Source of the DNA: Gordonia sediminis
GTDB taxonomy: Bacteria > Actinomycetota > Actinomycetes > Mycobacteriales > Mycobacteriaceae
DNA: 64,000 nucleotides
NCBI GenBank assembly: GCA_004193205.1
Contig: RZUM01000009.1
Span: 124,001 to 188,000, forward strand
Direction: 5' to 3'
Positions 39,457 through 50,272 of the stretch are shown piece after piece. Positions within the stretch are counted from its first letter, which is position 1. Each line of letters begins with the position of its first letter. Made by a program: the position numbers and the translations under genes. The notes under the pieces were generated by a model. It was not told the DNA's origin. It did not search any database and saw nothing but the letters and a program-made list of their open reading frames with translations.

Positions 39457-39690
39457 TCATTGGGCCTCTGGCTCGGCTGCGTCGGCCTCCATCGCCTCGA
39501 TGAGGCTCTTCGGCCGCAGGTCCGTCCAGTTCTTCTCGACGTATTCCAGACAGGCCGCCCGACTGTCCTCACCGAAGGCGGTGGTCCAGCCCGCCGGGAT
39601 GTCGGCGAACGTCGGCCACAACGAGTGCTGGTTCTCGTCGTTCACCAGGACGTAGAAACGCCCGTTCTCGTCGTCGAACGGATTGGTCAT
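39457..39690 (-). CDS. mbtH: MbtH-like protein (copy 2)
   Basis: 77 residues from the ATG at 39690 ([10 protein letters not shown]), preceded by GAGGG; a frame extending to 39726 adds 12 residues not found in the family. It has the full MbtH signature ([28 protein letters not shown]). It matches copy 1 at 66 of the first 70 residues and has a slightly longer, acidic C-terminus. It lies about 4.6 kb beyond the starter synthetase, on the other side of the exporter genes. Two near-identical MbtH proteins in one locus are unusual and may serve the same synthetases redundantly. Confidence 0.94.
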   Translation of the reverse strand: MTNPFDDENGRFYVLVNDENQHSLWPTFADIPAGWTTAFGEDSRAACLEYVEKNWTDLRPKSLIEAMEADAAEPEAQ

Positions 39691-39828
39691 CGGCGCCCTC
39701 GTTCCTCTCGTGTCAAAATGTTCCACCCGATGCTACGGGGTCGCACCGACCGAGGTTGCCGCAGGTTGCGGGCACCGCGTCCGCGGGCAACGCGATGCCG
39801 ATCGCCGCCATCGTCGGCTGGTCGACCA

Positions 39829-40902
39829 CTAATCGAGACTGCCGGTGTGTACTGCCACGGCCCCGTCGACGCCGCACTCGACCCGGCGAAACCTCGGGTC
39901 CTCGTTGACGACGATGGACGCCAGCAACGCCCGGCCCGGCGGGAGCACACGCGCGGTGAGCTGACCGCCATCGACGGCGTTGAGTTCATCGACGAGCACA
40001 TCGCGCAGTTGTCGACCCACCGCGGAGTCGGTGGCCGGGCCCGCGGCCCCATCGTCGAGCAGGAGCACCGACACCCCGCGTCGTCGGGCCCGCCAGACGG
40101 CCTCGCGCACCTCCTCGGACTCCCACGCCTGCGCCCTGATTCCGTCACGCAGCTGTGCCTCGGTCAGGCGTGCGTTGGCGACCTCTGCGGATGTGAACTC
40201 GTGGCGCTCGACGATCTGCTGCAGGATCGGGCGTGCGCGCCGGTCGAGGCGGCGGCGTTGACGATTGCGTTCGGCGGCTCCCGCGGCGGTCGCGGCCTCG
40301 GTGGAGGCCTGCGCGATCGCGCGCTCGCGCAGCATGCGGATGCGGTCCTCCAACGGCAGCGCCACCAGCACGAACAGGGTCGCCATGATCATCACCGGGT
40401 AGCTGAAGAACGTCGTCTGCGCGCCGGTGCCGAGCCCGAACCCGACCGATTCACCCCATGCCATCGCCACCGCGGAGCAGCACACGGCACCCGACCAGGC
40501 GATCAGCGTCCGGCGGTGCAGCGCGAGCATGGCCATCGCGATGGTCATCGCCGAGACCGGCGACGACGACTGCACCGTCTGGTAGGTGGCCACCGGAAGG
40601 CTCCACAACGAGATGGCGATCCCACCCACCGACGCAGCGGTGGCCACGACCGCCGCATCCGTCGAACCACGAGAACCACCCGTGCGCACCACCAGGCCGA
40701 TGGCCAGAGTGAACAGCACGAACCCGCACAGCAGGCCCGCCCACCTCCAGGGTGAGCGGATCTGCCATCCGGCGCCGACGGACACCGCGACGTACACGAC
40801 GGCGAACGCCACCAGCGCCCAGCGCAGGGTCGCCGAGCCCAGACCGAACAGATCGGGGACATCGTCGGGTGCGACGGACCTCACGGCCGGCTCTCCGGTC
40901 AC
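39829..40902 (-). CDS. Membrane protein related to sensor kinases, catalytic core degenerate
   Basis: 357 residues from a GTG that overlaps the stop of the upstream kinase (GTGA). About six membrane helices fill residues 15-180. A charged helix follows (ALPLEDRIRMLRERAIAQAS ... ERNRQRRRLDRRARPILQQI) in the place where a NarL-type kinase has its dimerisation helix, but the phospho-acceptor histidine is missing. The C-terminal region (GVSVLLLDDG ... ASIVVNEDP) has no recognisable N or G box. I take it for a pseudokinase-like partner of the preceding kinase. No response regulator is encoded next to it. Confidence 0.6.
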   Translation of the reverse strand: MTGEPAVRSVAPDDVPDLFGLGSATLRWALVAFAVVYVAVSVGAGWQIRSPWRWAGLLCGFVLFTLAIGLVVRTGGSRGSTDAAVVATAASVGGIAISLWSLPVATYQTVQSSSPVSAMTIAMAMLALHRRTLIAWSGAVCCSAVAMAWGESVGFGLGTGAQTTFFSYPVMIMATLFVLVALPLEDRIRMLRERAIAQASTEAATAAGAAERNRQRRRLDRRARPILQQIVERHEFTSAEVANARLTEAQLRDGIRAQAWESEEVREAVWRARRRGVSVLLLDDGAAGPATDSAVGRQLRDVLVDELNAVDGGQLTARVLPPGRALLASIVVNEDPRFRRVECGVDGAVAVHTGSLD

Positions 40903-42065
40903 GGTCGCCGCCAGCCGACGGTGACCCGGGTTCCGCGGCCGGGTTGACTGTGGACTTCCGCCGACCCGCCCGCGAGCACATCCATCCGCCCGTGGATCCC
41001 GACCGCGATCCCATAGCGCTCCTTCCCGACCGATTCCGGGTCGAAGCCCGACCCGTCGTCGGCGATCGTGACGCGGACCGTGTCGTCGGCGAACTCGGCA
41101 GTGACGACACATCCCGCGACGGCGCCCGCGTGCCGGCTCCAGTTGCGCAGCGCCTCCGCGGTCGACCCGATGACGGCGGCGACCGCCTCGGCCGGGTAGA
41201 AGATCTCGCGGTCGGGCACCCAGAGGTCGACACGCACCCGGCCGCCCACCGCCGCCGCGGCGGCCCGGATCCGCTCGGCGAACACGCAGACACCCACCGC
41301 CGAGGCGTCCGGATCCTCGCCACGGTCGAGTTCGTCCAGCGCCGAGGCGGCCGTGCGGACGAGGCGCGGATCGGGACGCCCTTCCTCCACCGCGAGCAGC
41401 GTCGCGATCACGTTGTCGTGGATCATCCCCGCGAATCGTGCCCTCTCGGATTCCTGTGCCATGTCCGCTGCGCTCGACGCGGCCGCGCGCAGCGTAGCGG
41501 CCCGCCGATCGTCGAGGGACCGCACGGTGCGCGTCGTCGCGTACGCCACCGCGATGAACACCCCGCTGAGCGCCATCGTCAGCGGGGCGCTGAGCAGAGG
41601 CACCGGCCGCACCTCACCATAGAGGCCGACCTCGTTGGCCATGTGCGCGAGCAGCGTCGCCGTCACCAGGTTCACCAGCGCCCACCGCGTCCGCGAGACC
41701 AACACGAGCGCGATACTCGCCAGCGACGGGAACTGCACCAGCCACACCGTGTACCGCGCCGTCTCGTCGGGGACCCCGCGCCAGGCCACGAACCACAGCA
41801 ACGTCGCGACCAGGTATCCCAGCGCCCCTGCATAGACGAGCGGAACGAGCCGACCGGGTTCGGGCCGGAACGTCACGGCCACAAGAGCCGCGGCCGGACC
41901 CACCACGAGCACCACACTCGTCGGCGTCCACCAGGGCTCGGTGAGCCCCGACGTGCTGGTCGCGACGGGGAGCATCACCAGTGCGAACGCGAGGAGGCCC
42001 AGGCCGACGAATCGGCAGCCGATCCGCTCCAGCCTGGCCCGATCGGAATCATCGGGGCGGCTCAC
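40899..42065 (-). CDS. Sensor histidine kinase, NarL/DesK-like
   Basis: 388 residues from a GTG in a GTGA overlap with the GH13 stop; the frame extends further upstream to 42101, inside the GH13 gene. Residues 10-170 contain about six membrane helices with little outside the membrane. The phospho-acceptor region is RARFAGMIHDNVIATLL, with His near residue 216. The ATPase part has an N-box-like ALRNWSRHA near 309 and ADDGSGFDPE near 339. This fits membrane-embedded kinases that sense envelope stress or ligands. The cognate regulator is not in the window. Confidence 0.78.
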   Translation of the reverse strand: MSRPDDSDRARLERIGCRFVGLGLLAFALVMLPVATSTSGLTEPWWTPTSVVLVVGPAAALVAVTFRPEPGRLVPLVYAGALGYLVATLLWFVAWRGVPDETARYTVWLVQFPSLASIALVLVSRTRWALVNLVTATLLAHMANEVGLYGEVRPVPLLSAPLTMALSGVFIAVAYATTRTVRSLDDRRAATLRAAASSAADMAQESERARFAGMIHDNVIATLLAVEEGRPDPRLVRTAASALDELDRGEDPDASAVGVCVFAERIRAAAAAVGGRVRVDLWVPDREIFYPAEAVAAVIGSTAEALRNWSRHAGAVAGCVVTAEFADDTVRVTIADDGSGFDPESVGKERYGIAVGIHGRMDVLAGGSAEVHSQPGRGTRVTVGWRRP

Positions 42066-43510
42066 GACCCCGCTCCGACCCGGAATATCTGCCAACCCCA
42101 CGCCGCGAGCAGCACGTGCCGGCTGGCCGCCGAATCGGCGGCGACTGGGTCAGTGGGGGCAGAGTCGGTGGCAGCAGGGTCGGTGAGGTGCACGCGCACC
42201 GAGACAAGCCGGTCGGCGAGATTGACCACGACGACCCACCGAGGTGCGGTTCCCCGTGACCAGGCGACGACCGTGTCGGTGGCGGGGCTCGTCCGGCACA
42301 GCCGCCACGCACCCGAGGAGAACGCATCGTCGGCCAGCAGGTCGAGCAACCGGCGGTAGAACGCCTCCCGGCCGGGGTCGGCGGCCTCGTCAGGAAACCT
42401 GCCCAGGTGCACCGGAACCCTCAGACGCCGGCCCTCGAGCTGCCCCTGGTGGACCAGCCGCGCGCCGGGCAGGGTCAGTGTGATGACTGCGGCCTGCCGG
42501 TCGCGGCCCGCAAACGCGACCGGTGCGCGTGGTTCGTCGTGATTCTCGGTGAACCGCAACCGCGATGTGTCCGACGGCGGGATCGCGGACAGCACCGCCT
42601 TGATGTCGTTCGGGTCGTCGCGCAGGGTGTCGTAGAAGTACTTGTCGTAGCAGTGGTCGAACCCGTGGGAAGCCAGCGTCGGCCCGGTTCCCCAGTAGGC
42701 CTCGGCGAGGAAACAGAAATGCGGACGGTCGACGCGGACCGCGTCGATGAGGTCCGGCCAGAAGTCGGCGTCGGGCACAGGTCCGGCCCGGTCCCCCCAC
42801 GTCCGGGCAAAGATGTCGTTCATCACCAACATCGCCATGTCGCAGCGCACACCGTCGCAGCGGGTCGCGATCCGACACAGCGTGCCCGTCAACGCGTCCC
42901 GCAGACCCGGGTGGAAGACATTGAGCTGGACGACATCGCGCCACGCCGGGAAGTACGGGTCGCGCCCGCAGGCGATCACCCGGCCGCCGACCTCGACGAA
43001 CGATTCGGGTTGGTCGCGTAGATCCGCCGCTTCGCCGGTGACGAACCACGCCGGATGCTCGGTGACCCACCGATGGTCGAGGGCGACGTGGTTGGGCACG
43101 AAGTCGAGGATCAGTGCGACGCCCCGGGCTGCCAGCGCGGTGCGCGCCGCCGCCAGCCCGGACTCCCCACCGAGATGATCGTCGACGATGTAGTCGCCGA
43201 CCGCATACGGCGACCCCACCACGTCGTCGTCGTCGAGGTCGGCGAGTACCGAGGCGAACGAGTCCATCAGCGCCGGATCGGCGAGCGAGATCGCGATCGC
43301 GGCGGGGCTGCGCCGCCACACCCCCATGAGCCAGGCGGCGTGGAATCCCGCCTTCGCGATGCTGTCCCATTCCTCGTCGGGCACGTTTGCCAAGGTGATC
43401 GGCTGTCCATATCGACGAGTCAGCATCTGAAGCCACGGCCACGTGTTGATCTCGTAGATGAGTGGTGACGACGTCAGCCGGGGCGACGTCCGGCTCAGTG
43501 TCGCCATAGA
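42062..43510 (-). CDS. Alpha-amylase family (GH13) glycosyl hydrolase
   Basis: 482 residues from the ATG at 43510 (MATLSRTS); its first 16 bases overlap the end of the antiporter gene. The GH13 conserved regions are present in order: DFVPNH near residue 136, GVRCDMA with the nucleophile Asp near 223, FLAEAYWG with the acid/base Glu near 269, and FTENHDE with the third carboxylate near 323. A C-terminal beta domain follows. There is no signal peptide, so it should act on intracellular alpha-glucans or maltodextrins. Trehalose-synthase-like activity cannot be excluded. It stands in a coupled operon with an antiporter and kinase genes, an odd combination. Confidence 0.85.
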   Translation of the reverse strand, partial: SMATLSRTSPRLTSSPLIYEINTWPWLQMLTRRYGQPITLANVPDEEWDSIAKAGFHAAWLMGVWRRSPAAIAISLADPALMDSFASVLADLDDDDVVGSPYAVGDYIVDDHLGGESGLAAARTALAARGVALILDFVPNHVALDHRWVTEHPAWFVTGEAADLRDQPESFVEVGGRVIACGRDPYFPAWRDVVQLNVFHPGLRDALTGTLCRIATRCDGVRCDMAMLVMNDIFARTWGDRAGPVPDADFWPDLIDAVRVDRPHFCFLAEAYWGTGPTLASHGFDHCYDKYFYDTLRDDPNDIKAVLSAIPPSDTSRLRFTENHDEPRAPVAFAGRDRQAAVITLTLPGARLVHQGQLEGRRLRVPVHLGRFPDEAADPGREAFYRRLLDLLADDAFSSGAWRLCRTSPATDTVVAWSRGTAPRWVVVVNLADRLVSVRVHLTDPAATDSAPTDPVAADSAASRHVLLAAWGWQIFRVGAGS

Positions 43511-44805
43511 TGGAGACCACGCGAACGCATCCGCACTCCGGCGTCGTCGATCGGCTGTTTCGCGGTGTGATCGGTCGGGTAGCGACGTGCGACCGGTCCC
43601 GCGGTGACACCGTGCAGGATCACGCTGGCCAGCACCGTCACGCCGATCGCCGCCAGGGCGACCTGGGCGGTCGGATCGGACCCGAGTTGCTCGATCCCGA
43701 GCATCGCGAACACCACCGTCGCCAGGCCGCGAGGCCCGAACCACCCGAGGATCAACACATCCCGGCCCGGAAGCCCACTGCCGATCAGCGAAAGCGCGAC
43801 CGGAACCATCCGGAAGACCGTCAGACTCAGCAGGGCGTAGCCACACATAACCAGCAGATCACCGGTCTCGACGACGCGAAGCGCGAGCGGTATCAGGATC
43901 GCGCCGAAGATGAACCACACGACGAGCGCGAGGAGTTCCCCGACGAGCTCCGGCAACACCTCCAGAACGGTCGGCTCTCCATCGTCGTCGGCGGTCTCGA
44001 CGCGCTCGCGGTCGATCACGTGACCGAACGTCATCCCTGCGACGAAAGCGGCGATGAAGCCGTTGCCCTCGATGGCGATGGCCAGCACGAACACACCGAC
44101 CGCCGTGGCCAGGGTGGCGATCTCGCGGGACTTCCCCGAGGACAGGCTCCGTATCGCAGATGCATTGATCGCCCAGGCGGCGAGGCCGCCGGCCACGGCG
44201 CCGATCGCCACGCCGAGGCCCAGTTCAACAGCGGCCTCGCGCACCGTGATGGCCTCAGGGTGGCCCACACCGAGTGCGGTCGCAGCGACCGCGATGGCGA
44301 GGGTGACGACGGGAGTGGCGATTCCGTCGTTGAGCCCACTCTCGACGTTCAGCGACAGCCGAAGCCGTCGAGGTATGCGTTTGTCGTTGATCACCTGCAC
44401 GCTCAACGCCGCGTCGGTCGGTGCGAGGGCGGCGCCGACGAACAGCGCGAGTTCCCATCCGAAGTCGCCGAAAGTGACCTCAGCTCCGACGGTCCCCAAG
44501 AGCATGGTGAGCGGCAGCCCGACCACCAGCAGCCTTGACGGGAGCAGCACCGCACGACGAAGCCGGCCGACGTCCACACGCGACGCGTCGGTGAACAACA
44601 CCAGGCCGAGGGTCAGCTCCGCGAGCAAATGCACGGCAGAGGCGTCGACGTCGACGGTCAGCACACCCCAGTCGGGATTGGCGAGCAGATACCCGCACAC
44701 GACGAACAGCAGCGGACCGGTCACGTCGTGGCGCGCGAGCACACCGGACAAGACTGCCCACACCAGAATGAGCAGAGACACGACGGCAATCGCCGCGGCG
44801 CTCAT
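43495..44805 (-). CDS. CPA1-type cation:proton antiporter
   Basis: 436 residues with about 12-13 hydrophobic segments. Family marks are ALFVGAALAPTDAALSVQVINDKRIPRRLRLSLNVESGLNDG (about residues 119-160), holding the conserved Asp pair region of Na+/H+ exchangers of the CPA1/NhaP group, and GWFGPRGLATVVFA near 362. The protein likely exchanges Na+ or K+ for H+ at the cell membrane. It is the first gene of a four-gene unit reading leftwards and is separated from the S10 operon by the hairpin at 44898-44938. Confidence 0.87.
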   Translation of the reverse strand: MSAAAIAVVSLLILVWAVLSGVLARHDVTGPLLFVVCGYLLANPDWGVLTVDVDASAVHLLAELTLGLVLFTDASRVDVGRLRRAVLLPSRLLVVGLPLTMLLGTVGAEVTFGDFGWELALFVGAALAPTDAALSVQVINDKRIPRRLRLSLNVESGLNDGIATPVVTLAIAVAATALGVGHPEAITVREAAVELGLGVAIGAVAGGLAAWAINASAIRSLSSGKSREIATLATAVGVFVLAIAIEGNGFIAAFVAGMTFGHVIDRERVETADDDGEPTVLEVLPELVGELLALVVWFIFGAILIPLALRVVETGDLLVMCGYALLSLTVFRMVPVALSLIGSGLPGRDVLILGWFGPRGLATVVFAMLGIEQLGSDPTAQVALAAIGVTVLASVILHGVTAGPVARRYPTDHTAKQPIDDAGVRMRSRGLHLWRH

Positions 44806-44897
44806 CGCAGATCCGCCGAACCGCCCCGGGACATGCTCGGATTATGCAGCAGTCGACCGTGTGGTGCGGGTGCGATCACGCTACCGGCCGAGAAACG

Positions 44898-44938
44898 CGA
44901 AGCGACCCGCTCCCCGGTCGGGGAAGCGGGTCGCTTCG
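44898..44938 (-). terminator. Hairpin at the end of the S10 operon
   Basis: An approximately 19-bp stem, CGAAGCGACCCGCTCCCCG against CGGGGAAGCGGGTCGCTTCG with a one-base bulge, and a two-base loop. It starts 22 bases after the rpsQ stop. On the minus strand it is followed by CGTTTCTC, a short T run. It should end the ribosomal transcript before the antiporter gene. Confidence 0.75.
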
Positions 44939-44960
44939 TTCGGATCTGGTCGAGAACGCC

Positions 44961-45251
44961 TTACTTGGCCTTCTCCAGCACCTCGACGAGGCGCCAGTGC
45001 TTGGTCGCCGACAGCGGGCGGGTCTCCATGATCCGCACGCGGTCACCGACGCCGGCATCGCCGTTCTCGTCGTGGGCCTTGACCTTGCTCGTGGTCCGGA
45101 TGATCTTGCCGTAGAGCGGGTGGCTCTTACGATCTTCCAGCTCGACCACGATGGTCTTCTGCATCTTGTCGCTGACGACGTAGCCGATCCGCTCCTTGCG
45201 GCTGTTACGCACCTCAGCTTGGGTTTCGGTCACCTTCTGGTCCTCACTCAT
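44961..45251 (-). CDS. rpsQ: 30S ribosomal protein S17
   Basis: 96 residues. Typical S17 sequence: [32 protein letters not shown] ... [22 protein letters not shown]. It binds 16S rRNA early in 30S assembly. Its ATG overlaps the rpmC stop (ATGA). It is the last gene of the S10 operon here; the next ribosomal genes (rplN onward) do not follow. Confidence 0.97.
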   Translation of the reverse strand: MSEDQKVTETQAEVRNSRKERIGYVVSDKMQKTIVVELEDRKSHPLYGKIIRTTSKVKAHDENGDAGVGDRVRIMETRPLSATKHWRLVEVLEKAK

Positions 45252-45481
45252 GCGTCATCACCATCCGGCCCGGCCGCGAGGCCCAGCTCACGCTCACGCA
45301 TGACGGTGTAGATCCGCGCGATCTCGCGACGGACGGTCCGCAGACGACGGTTGTTGTCGAGTTGGCCGGTGGCCATCTGGAAGCGAAGGTTGAACAGTTC
45401 TTCCTTCGACTCCTTGAGGCGATCGACCAGATCGGCGTCATTGAGGTCACGCAGCTCGGACGCTGCTACTCCGAGTCCCAT
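45248..45481 (-). CDS. rpmC: 50S ribosomal protein L29
   Basis: 77 residues from the ATG at 45481 ([13 protein letters not shown]), which shares one base with the rplP stop (TGATG). The core [35 protein letters not shown] is characteristic. The longer upstream frame is only rplP read in another frame. Confidence 0.96.
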   Translation of the reverse strand: MGLGVAASELRDLNDADLVDRLKESKEELFNLRFQMATGQLDNNRRLRTVRREIARIYTVMRERELGLAAGPDGDDA

Positions 45482-45897
45482 CAGAACTGCTCCTCTCTGG
45501 TCACGATTCGGGTCTTGATCGGGAGCTTGTGCTGCGCGCGACGCAGGGCCTCGCGAGCAATCTCCTCGTTGGGGTAGGTCATCTCGAACAGCACACGACC
45601 CGGCTTGACCGGCGCGACCCACCACTCGGGCGAACCCTTACCGGAACCCATGCGGGTTTCGGCCGGCTTCTTGGTCAGCGGACGGTCCGGGAAGATGTTG
45701 ATCCAGACCTTGCCGCCACGCTTGATGTGCCGGTTGATGGCGATACGAGCGGACTCGATCTGACGGTTGGTGATGTAGGCGCTTTCCAGAGCCTGGATAC
45801 CGTAGTCACCGAACGTCACCTTGGTGCCGCCCTTGGCCTGTCCCTTGAGGCTGGGGTGGTGCTGCTTGCGGTGCTTGACCCGACGGGGGATCAACAT
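45481..45897 (-). CDS. rplP: 50S ribosomal protein L16
   Basis: 138 residues, standard length. [19 protein letters not shown] at the start and [18 protein letters not shown] in the middle are diagnostic. It helps form the peptidyl-transferase side of the 50S subunit. It lies three bases after rpsC and abuts rpmC. Confidence 0.98.
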   Translation of the reverse strand: MLIPRRVKHRKQHHPSLKGQAKGGTKVTFGDYGIQALESAYITNRQIESARIAINRHIKRGGKVWINIFPDRPLTKKPAETRMGSGKGSPEWWVAPVKPGRVLFEMTYPNEEIAREALRRAQHKLPIKTRIVTREEQF

Positions 45898-45900
45898 GGC

Positions 45901-47117
<1,217 letters not shown>

Positions 47118-47119
47118 GA

Positions 47120-47401
47120 TTACCGGCGCTTCGCTTTCCGGTCGTCCTTGATGTGACCCTTGAAGGTGCGGGTGGGGGCGAACTCGCCCAGCTTGTGCCC
47201 GACCATGTTGTCCGAGACGAACACCGGCACGTGCTTGCGTCCGTCGTGGACGGCAAAGGTGTGTCCGATGAAATCGGGGATGATGGTCGAACGGCGCGAC
47301 CAGGTCTTGATGACCTGCTTTGTGCCCTTCTCGTTCTGCACGTCCACCTTCTTCAGGAGATGGTCGTCGACGAACGGGCCCTTCTTGAGGCTACGTGGCA
47401 T
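47120..47401 (-). CDS. rpsS: 30S ribosomal protein S19
   Basis: 93 residues of standard S19: [49 protein letters not shown], and [13 protein letters not shown]. It pairs with S13 in the 30S head. Gene order and spacing match the S10 operon. Confidence 0.98.
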   Translation of the reverse strand: MPRSLKKGPFVDDHLLKKVDVQNEKGTKQVIKTWSRRSTIIPDFIGHTFAVHDGRKHVPVFVSDNMVGHKLGEFAPTRTFKGHIKDDRKAKRR

Positions 47402-47421
47402 TCTCTTACCTCCTCCTGTTC

Positions 47422-48258
47422 TTATCGCTTGTTCTTACCGGTGCGACGGCGACGAACGATCAGTTTGTCGCTTGCCTTGTTCTTACGGGTACGGCCTTCC
47501 GGCTGACCCCACGGGCTGACCGGGTGGCGACCACCCGAGGTCTTGCCCTCGCCACCACCGTGCGGGTGGTCGACCGGGTTCATCACGACACCGCGGACGG
47601 TCGGGCGCTTGCCCTTCCAGCGCATACGGCCGGCCTTGCCCCAGTTGATGTTCGACTGCTCGGCGTTGCCGACCTCGCCGACGGTGGCGCGGCAGCGCAC
47701 GTCGACGCGACGGATCTCGCCCGACGGCATACGCAGGGTCGCGTAGGCGCCCTCCTTGCCCAGCAGCTGGATCGAGGCACCCGCGCTGCGGGCCATCTTG
47801 GCGCCGCCACCCGGGCGCAGCTCGACGGCGTGCACCTGGGTACCGGTCGGGATGTTGCGCAGCGGCAGGTTGTTACCCGGCTTGATGTCGGCGGTCGCGC
47901 CGCTCTCCACCACGTCGCCCTGGTTCAGTCCCTTGGGCGCGATGATGTAGCGTTTCTCGCCGTCGACGAAGTGCAGCAACGCGATCCGCGCGGTGCGGTT
48001 CGGGTCGTACTCGATGTGTGCGACCTTGGCGTTGATGCCGTCCTTGTCGTTGCGACGGAAGTCGATCAGCCGGTAGGCCCGCTTGTGGCCGCCACCCTTG
48101 TGCCGGGTGGTGATGCGGCCGTGTGCGTTACGGCCGCCACGCCCGTGCAGCGGGCGGACCAGCGACTTCTCCGGATGGTCGCGGGTGACCTCGGCGAAAT
48201 CCGAGCCACTGGAACCGCGACGGCCGGGGGTCGTCGGCTTGTACTTACGAATAGCCAT
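47422..48258 (-). CDS. rplB: 50S ribosomal protein L2
   Basis: 278 residues. [21 protein letters not shown] opens it, and the highly conserved [22 protein letters not shown] near the C-terminus contains the histidine implicated in peptidyl transfer. Normal length and position. Confidence 0.98.
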   Translation of the reverse strand: MAIRKYKPTTPGRRGSSGSDFAEVTRDHPEKSLVRPLHGRGGRNAHGRITTRHKGGGHKRAYRLIDFRRNDKDGINAKVAHIEYDPNRTARIALLHFVDGEKRYIIAPKGLNQGDVVESGATADIKPGNNLPLRNIPTGTQVHAVELRPGGGAKMARSAGASIQLLGKEGAYATLRMPSGEIRRVDVRCRATVGEVGNAEQSNINWGKAGRMRWKGKRPTVRGVVMNPVDHPHGGGEGKTSGGRHPVSPWGQPEGRTRKNKASDKLIVRRRRTGKNKR

Positions 48259-48291
48259 GAGTTGAAAGTCCCTCTACTCTCGAAGCTCCGG

Positions 48292-48597
48292 TCAGCCGAC
48301 CGGGCCCCCGAAGATCTCGATGGGCTTGCTGTCAGCGGACAGCGTCACGATCGCGCGCTTGGTGTCCTTGCGCTTGCCGTAGCCGAAGCGGGTGCGCTTG
48401 CGCTTACCCTGCCGATTGGCGGTGTTGACGCTGGTCACCGTGACGTCGAAGATCTTCTCGACCGCGATCTTGATCTGGGTCTTGTTCGAGTCCGGGTGCA
48501 CCAAGAAGGTGTACACGTTGTCCTCGATCAGTCCGTAGGACTTCTCCGAGATCACCGGCGCCAGGATGATGTCACGCGGGTCAGCCTGCGTAGCCAT
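48292..48597 (-). CDS. rplW: 50S ribosomal protein L23
   Basis: 101 residues from the ATG at 48597 ([20 protein letters not shown]); the frame runs further upstream only as an antisense-like shadow within rplD. The segment [23 protein letters not shown] is typical. L23 lies at the tunnel exit and binds trigger factor and SRP. Two bases follow the rplD stop. Confidence 0.97.
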   Translation of the reverse strand: MATQADPRDIILAPVISEKSYGLIEDNVYTFLVHPDSNKTQIKIAVEKIFDVTVTSVNTANRQGKRKRTRFGYGKRKDTKRAIVTLSADSKPIEIFGGPVG

Positions 48598-48599
48598 TC

Positions 48600-49274
48600 T
48601 CACGCCTCCTCTTTCGTATTCGCTGCGATGAACGCGTTGAGCGTCTCGACGCTGAACACCACATCGTCCGAGTCGAGCACGTCGTAGGTGTTGAGCTGAT
48701 CCGGAGCGATCGGCAGCACGTTGCCCAGGTTGGCGACGCTCTTCCACGCGGTCTCGTCCTCACGGCCGAGCACCACCAGGAACTTGCGACGATCGCTGAG
48801 CGCCTCGAGGAACAGCCGCGCCGACTTGGTCGACGGGGTCTGGCCGGCGACGAGCTCGGTGATCACGTGGATACGCTCGTTGCGCGCCCGGTCGGACAGA
48901 GCACCGCGCAGGGCGGCGGCCTTCATCTTCTTCGGGGTGCGCTGGCTGTAGTCACGCGGCTGCGGACCGTGAACGGTGCCACCACCGGCGAACTGCGGAG
49001 CGCGGGTCGAACCCTGACGGGCGCGGCCGGTGCCCTTCTGGCGGTACGGCTTGGCGCCGCCACCGCTGACCTCGCCGCGGGTCTTGGTCGCGTGGGTGCC
49101 CTGGCGGGCGGCGGCCTGCTGGGCCACGACCACCTGGTGCATCAGCGCGATGTTGGCCGGCGCGTCGAACAGCTCGGCGGGCAGGTCGACGGTGCCGTTG
49201 GTGCTGCCGTCGGCGGCCTTGACGTCCAGCGTGAGCTTTGTCGTGCTCTCAGTGTTCACTGCTTCGGTGCTCAT
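48600..49274 (-). CDS. rplD: 50S ribosomal protein L4
   Basis: 224 residues. [42 protein letters not shown] is the rRNA-binding loop of L4. The first 25 residues are a variable actinobacterial extension. The ATG overlaps the rplC stop (ATGA), so the two are coupled. L4 also represses the S10 operon in E. coli, but no equivalent leader is proven here. Confidence 0.97.
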   Translation of the reverse strand: MSTEAVNTESTTKLTLDVKAADGSTNGTVDLPAELFDAPANIALMHQVVVAQQAAARQGTHATKTRGEVSGGGAKPYRQKGTGRARQGSTRAPQFAGGGTVHGPQPRDYSQRTPKKMKAAALRGALSDRARNERIHVITELVAGQTPSTKSARLFLEALSDRRKFLVVLGREDETAWKSVANLGNVLPIAPDQLNTYDVLDSDDVVFSVETLNAFIAANTKEEA

Positions 49275-49948
49275 GCCTGTGCACCACCCTTCACTGCGTC
49301 GCGGATCACCACGATGCCGCCCTTGCGGCCGGGGATCGCGCCCTTGATCAACAGCAGACCGGCTTCGGCATCCACCTTGTGCACGGTCAGGTTCTGCGTG
49401 GTCACGGTGTCGTTACCCATACGACCGGCCATCCGCATGCCCTTGAACACGCGGCCCGGGGTGGCGCAGCCACCGATCGAGCCGGGTGCGCGGTGCACGC
49501 GGTGCGCGCCGTGGCTGGCACCCAGGCCGGCGAAGCCGTGGCGCTTCATGACGCCGGCGAAGCCCTTGCCCTTGGAGGTGCCGGTCACGTCGACCTTCGC
49601 ACCGTCGGCGAAGATCTCCGCGGTCAGCTCCTGGCCGATCTCGAACTCGGAGACGTCCGCGACGCGGATCTCGGTGAGGTGGCGGCGCGGGGTGACGCCG
49701 GCCTTGGCGTACTGCCCGGCGACCGGCTTGGTGACCTTGCGCGGGTCGATCGCACCGTAGGCGAGCTGCACGGCGGTGTAGCCGTCACGCTCGGCGGTCC
49801 GGAGCTGGGTGATGACGTTCGGTCCGGCCTGGATGACCGTCACCGGGACGACACGGTTGTTCTCGTCGAAGACCTGGGTCATGCCGAGCTTGGTGCCCAG
49901 AATTCCCCTTGTGGCACTTTGATTACTGCTCGCACTCTGATTGCTCAT
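49271..49948 (-). CDS. rplC: 50S ribosomal protein L3
   Basis: 225 residues. [29 protein letters not shown] at the start, [37 protein letters not shown] in the central finger. The first 13 residues, rich in Ser and Asn, are an unusual N-terminal extension; the family normally starts just before GILGTKLG. Confidence 0.97.
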   Translation of the reverse strand: MSNQSASSNQSATRGILGTKLGMTQVFDENNRVVPVTVIQAGPNVITQLRTAERDGYTAVQLAYGAIDPRKVTKPVAGQYAKAGVTPRRHLTEIRVADVSEFEIGQELTAEIFADGAKVDVTGTSKGKGFAGVMKRHGFAGLGASHGAHRVHRAPGSIGGCATPGRVFKGMRMAGRMGNDTVTTQNLTVHKVDAEAGLLLIKGAIPGRKGGIVVIRDAVKGGAQA

Positions 49949-49966
49949 TGTTCTCTCGCCCCCCGC

Positions 49967-50272
49967 CTACTGGATATTGACGTCGACGCTCGCCGGCAGG
50001 TCGATGCGCATCAGCGCGTCGACCGTCTTCGGCGTCGGGTCGAGGATGTCGATGAGTCGTTTGTGGGTGCGCATCTCGAAGTGTTCGCGGCTGTCCTTGT
50101 ACTTGTGCGGCGAACGGATGACGCAATAGACGTTCTTCTCGGTGGGCAACGGCACCGGGCCGACCACGCGTGCCCCGGTGCGGGTCACGGTTTCCACGAT
50201 CTTGCGCGCCGAAGCGTCGATCGCCTCGTGGTCATAGGCCTTGAGCCTGATGCGGATCTTCTGTCCCGCCAC
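49967..50272 (-). CDS. rpsJ: 30S ribosomal protein S10
   Basis: 101 residues, the standard S10 length, from a GTG at 50272 ([19 protein letters not shown]). The longer frame reaching 50368 has no family support. [33 protein letters not shown] is diagnostic. First gene of the S10 operon. S10 also acts with NusB in antitermination. Confidence 0.97.
   Translation of the reverse strand: MAGQKIRIRLKAYDHEAIDASARKIVETVTRTGARVVGPVPLPTEKNVYCVIRSPHKYKDSREHFEMRTHKRLIDILDPTPKTVDALMRIDLPASVDVNIQ

Noticed and set aside
42062-43846. Longer version of the GH13 protein starting at 43846
   Set aside because: The extra 112 residues are Arg/Asp-rich, have no GH13 similarity and overlap the antiporter coding sequence. 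The ATG at 43510 fits the family start.
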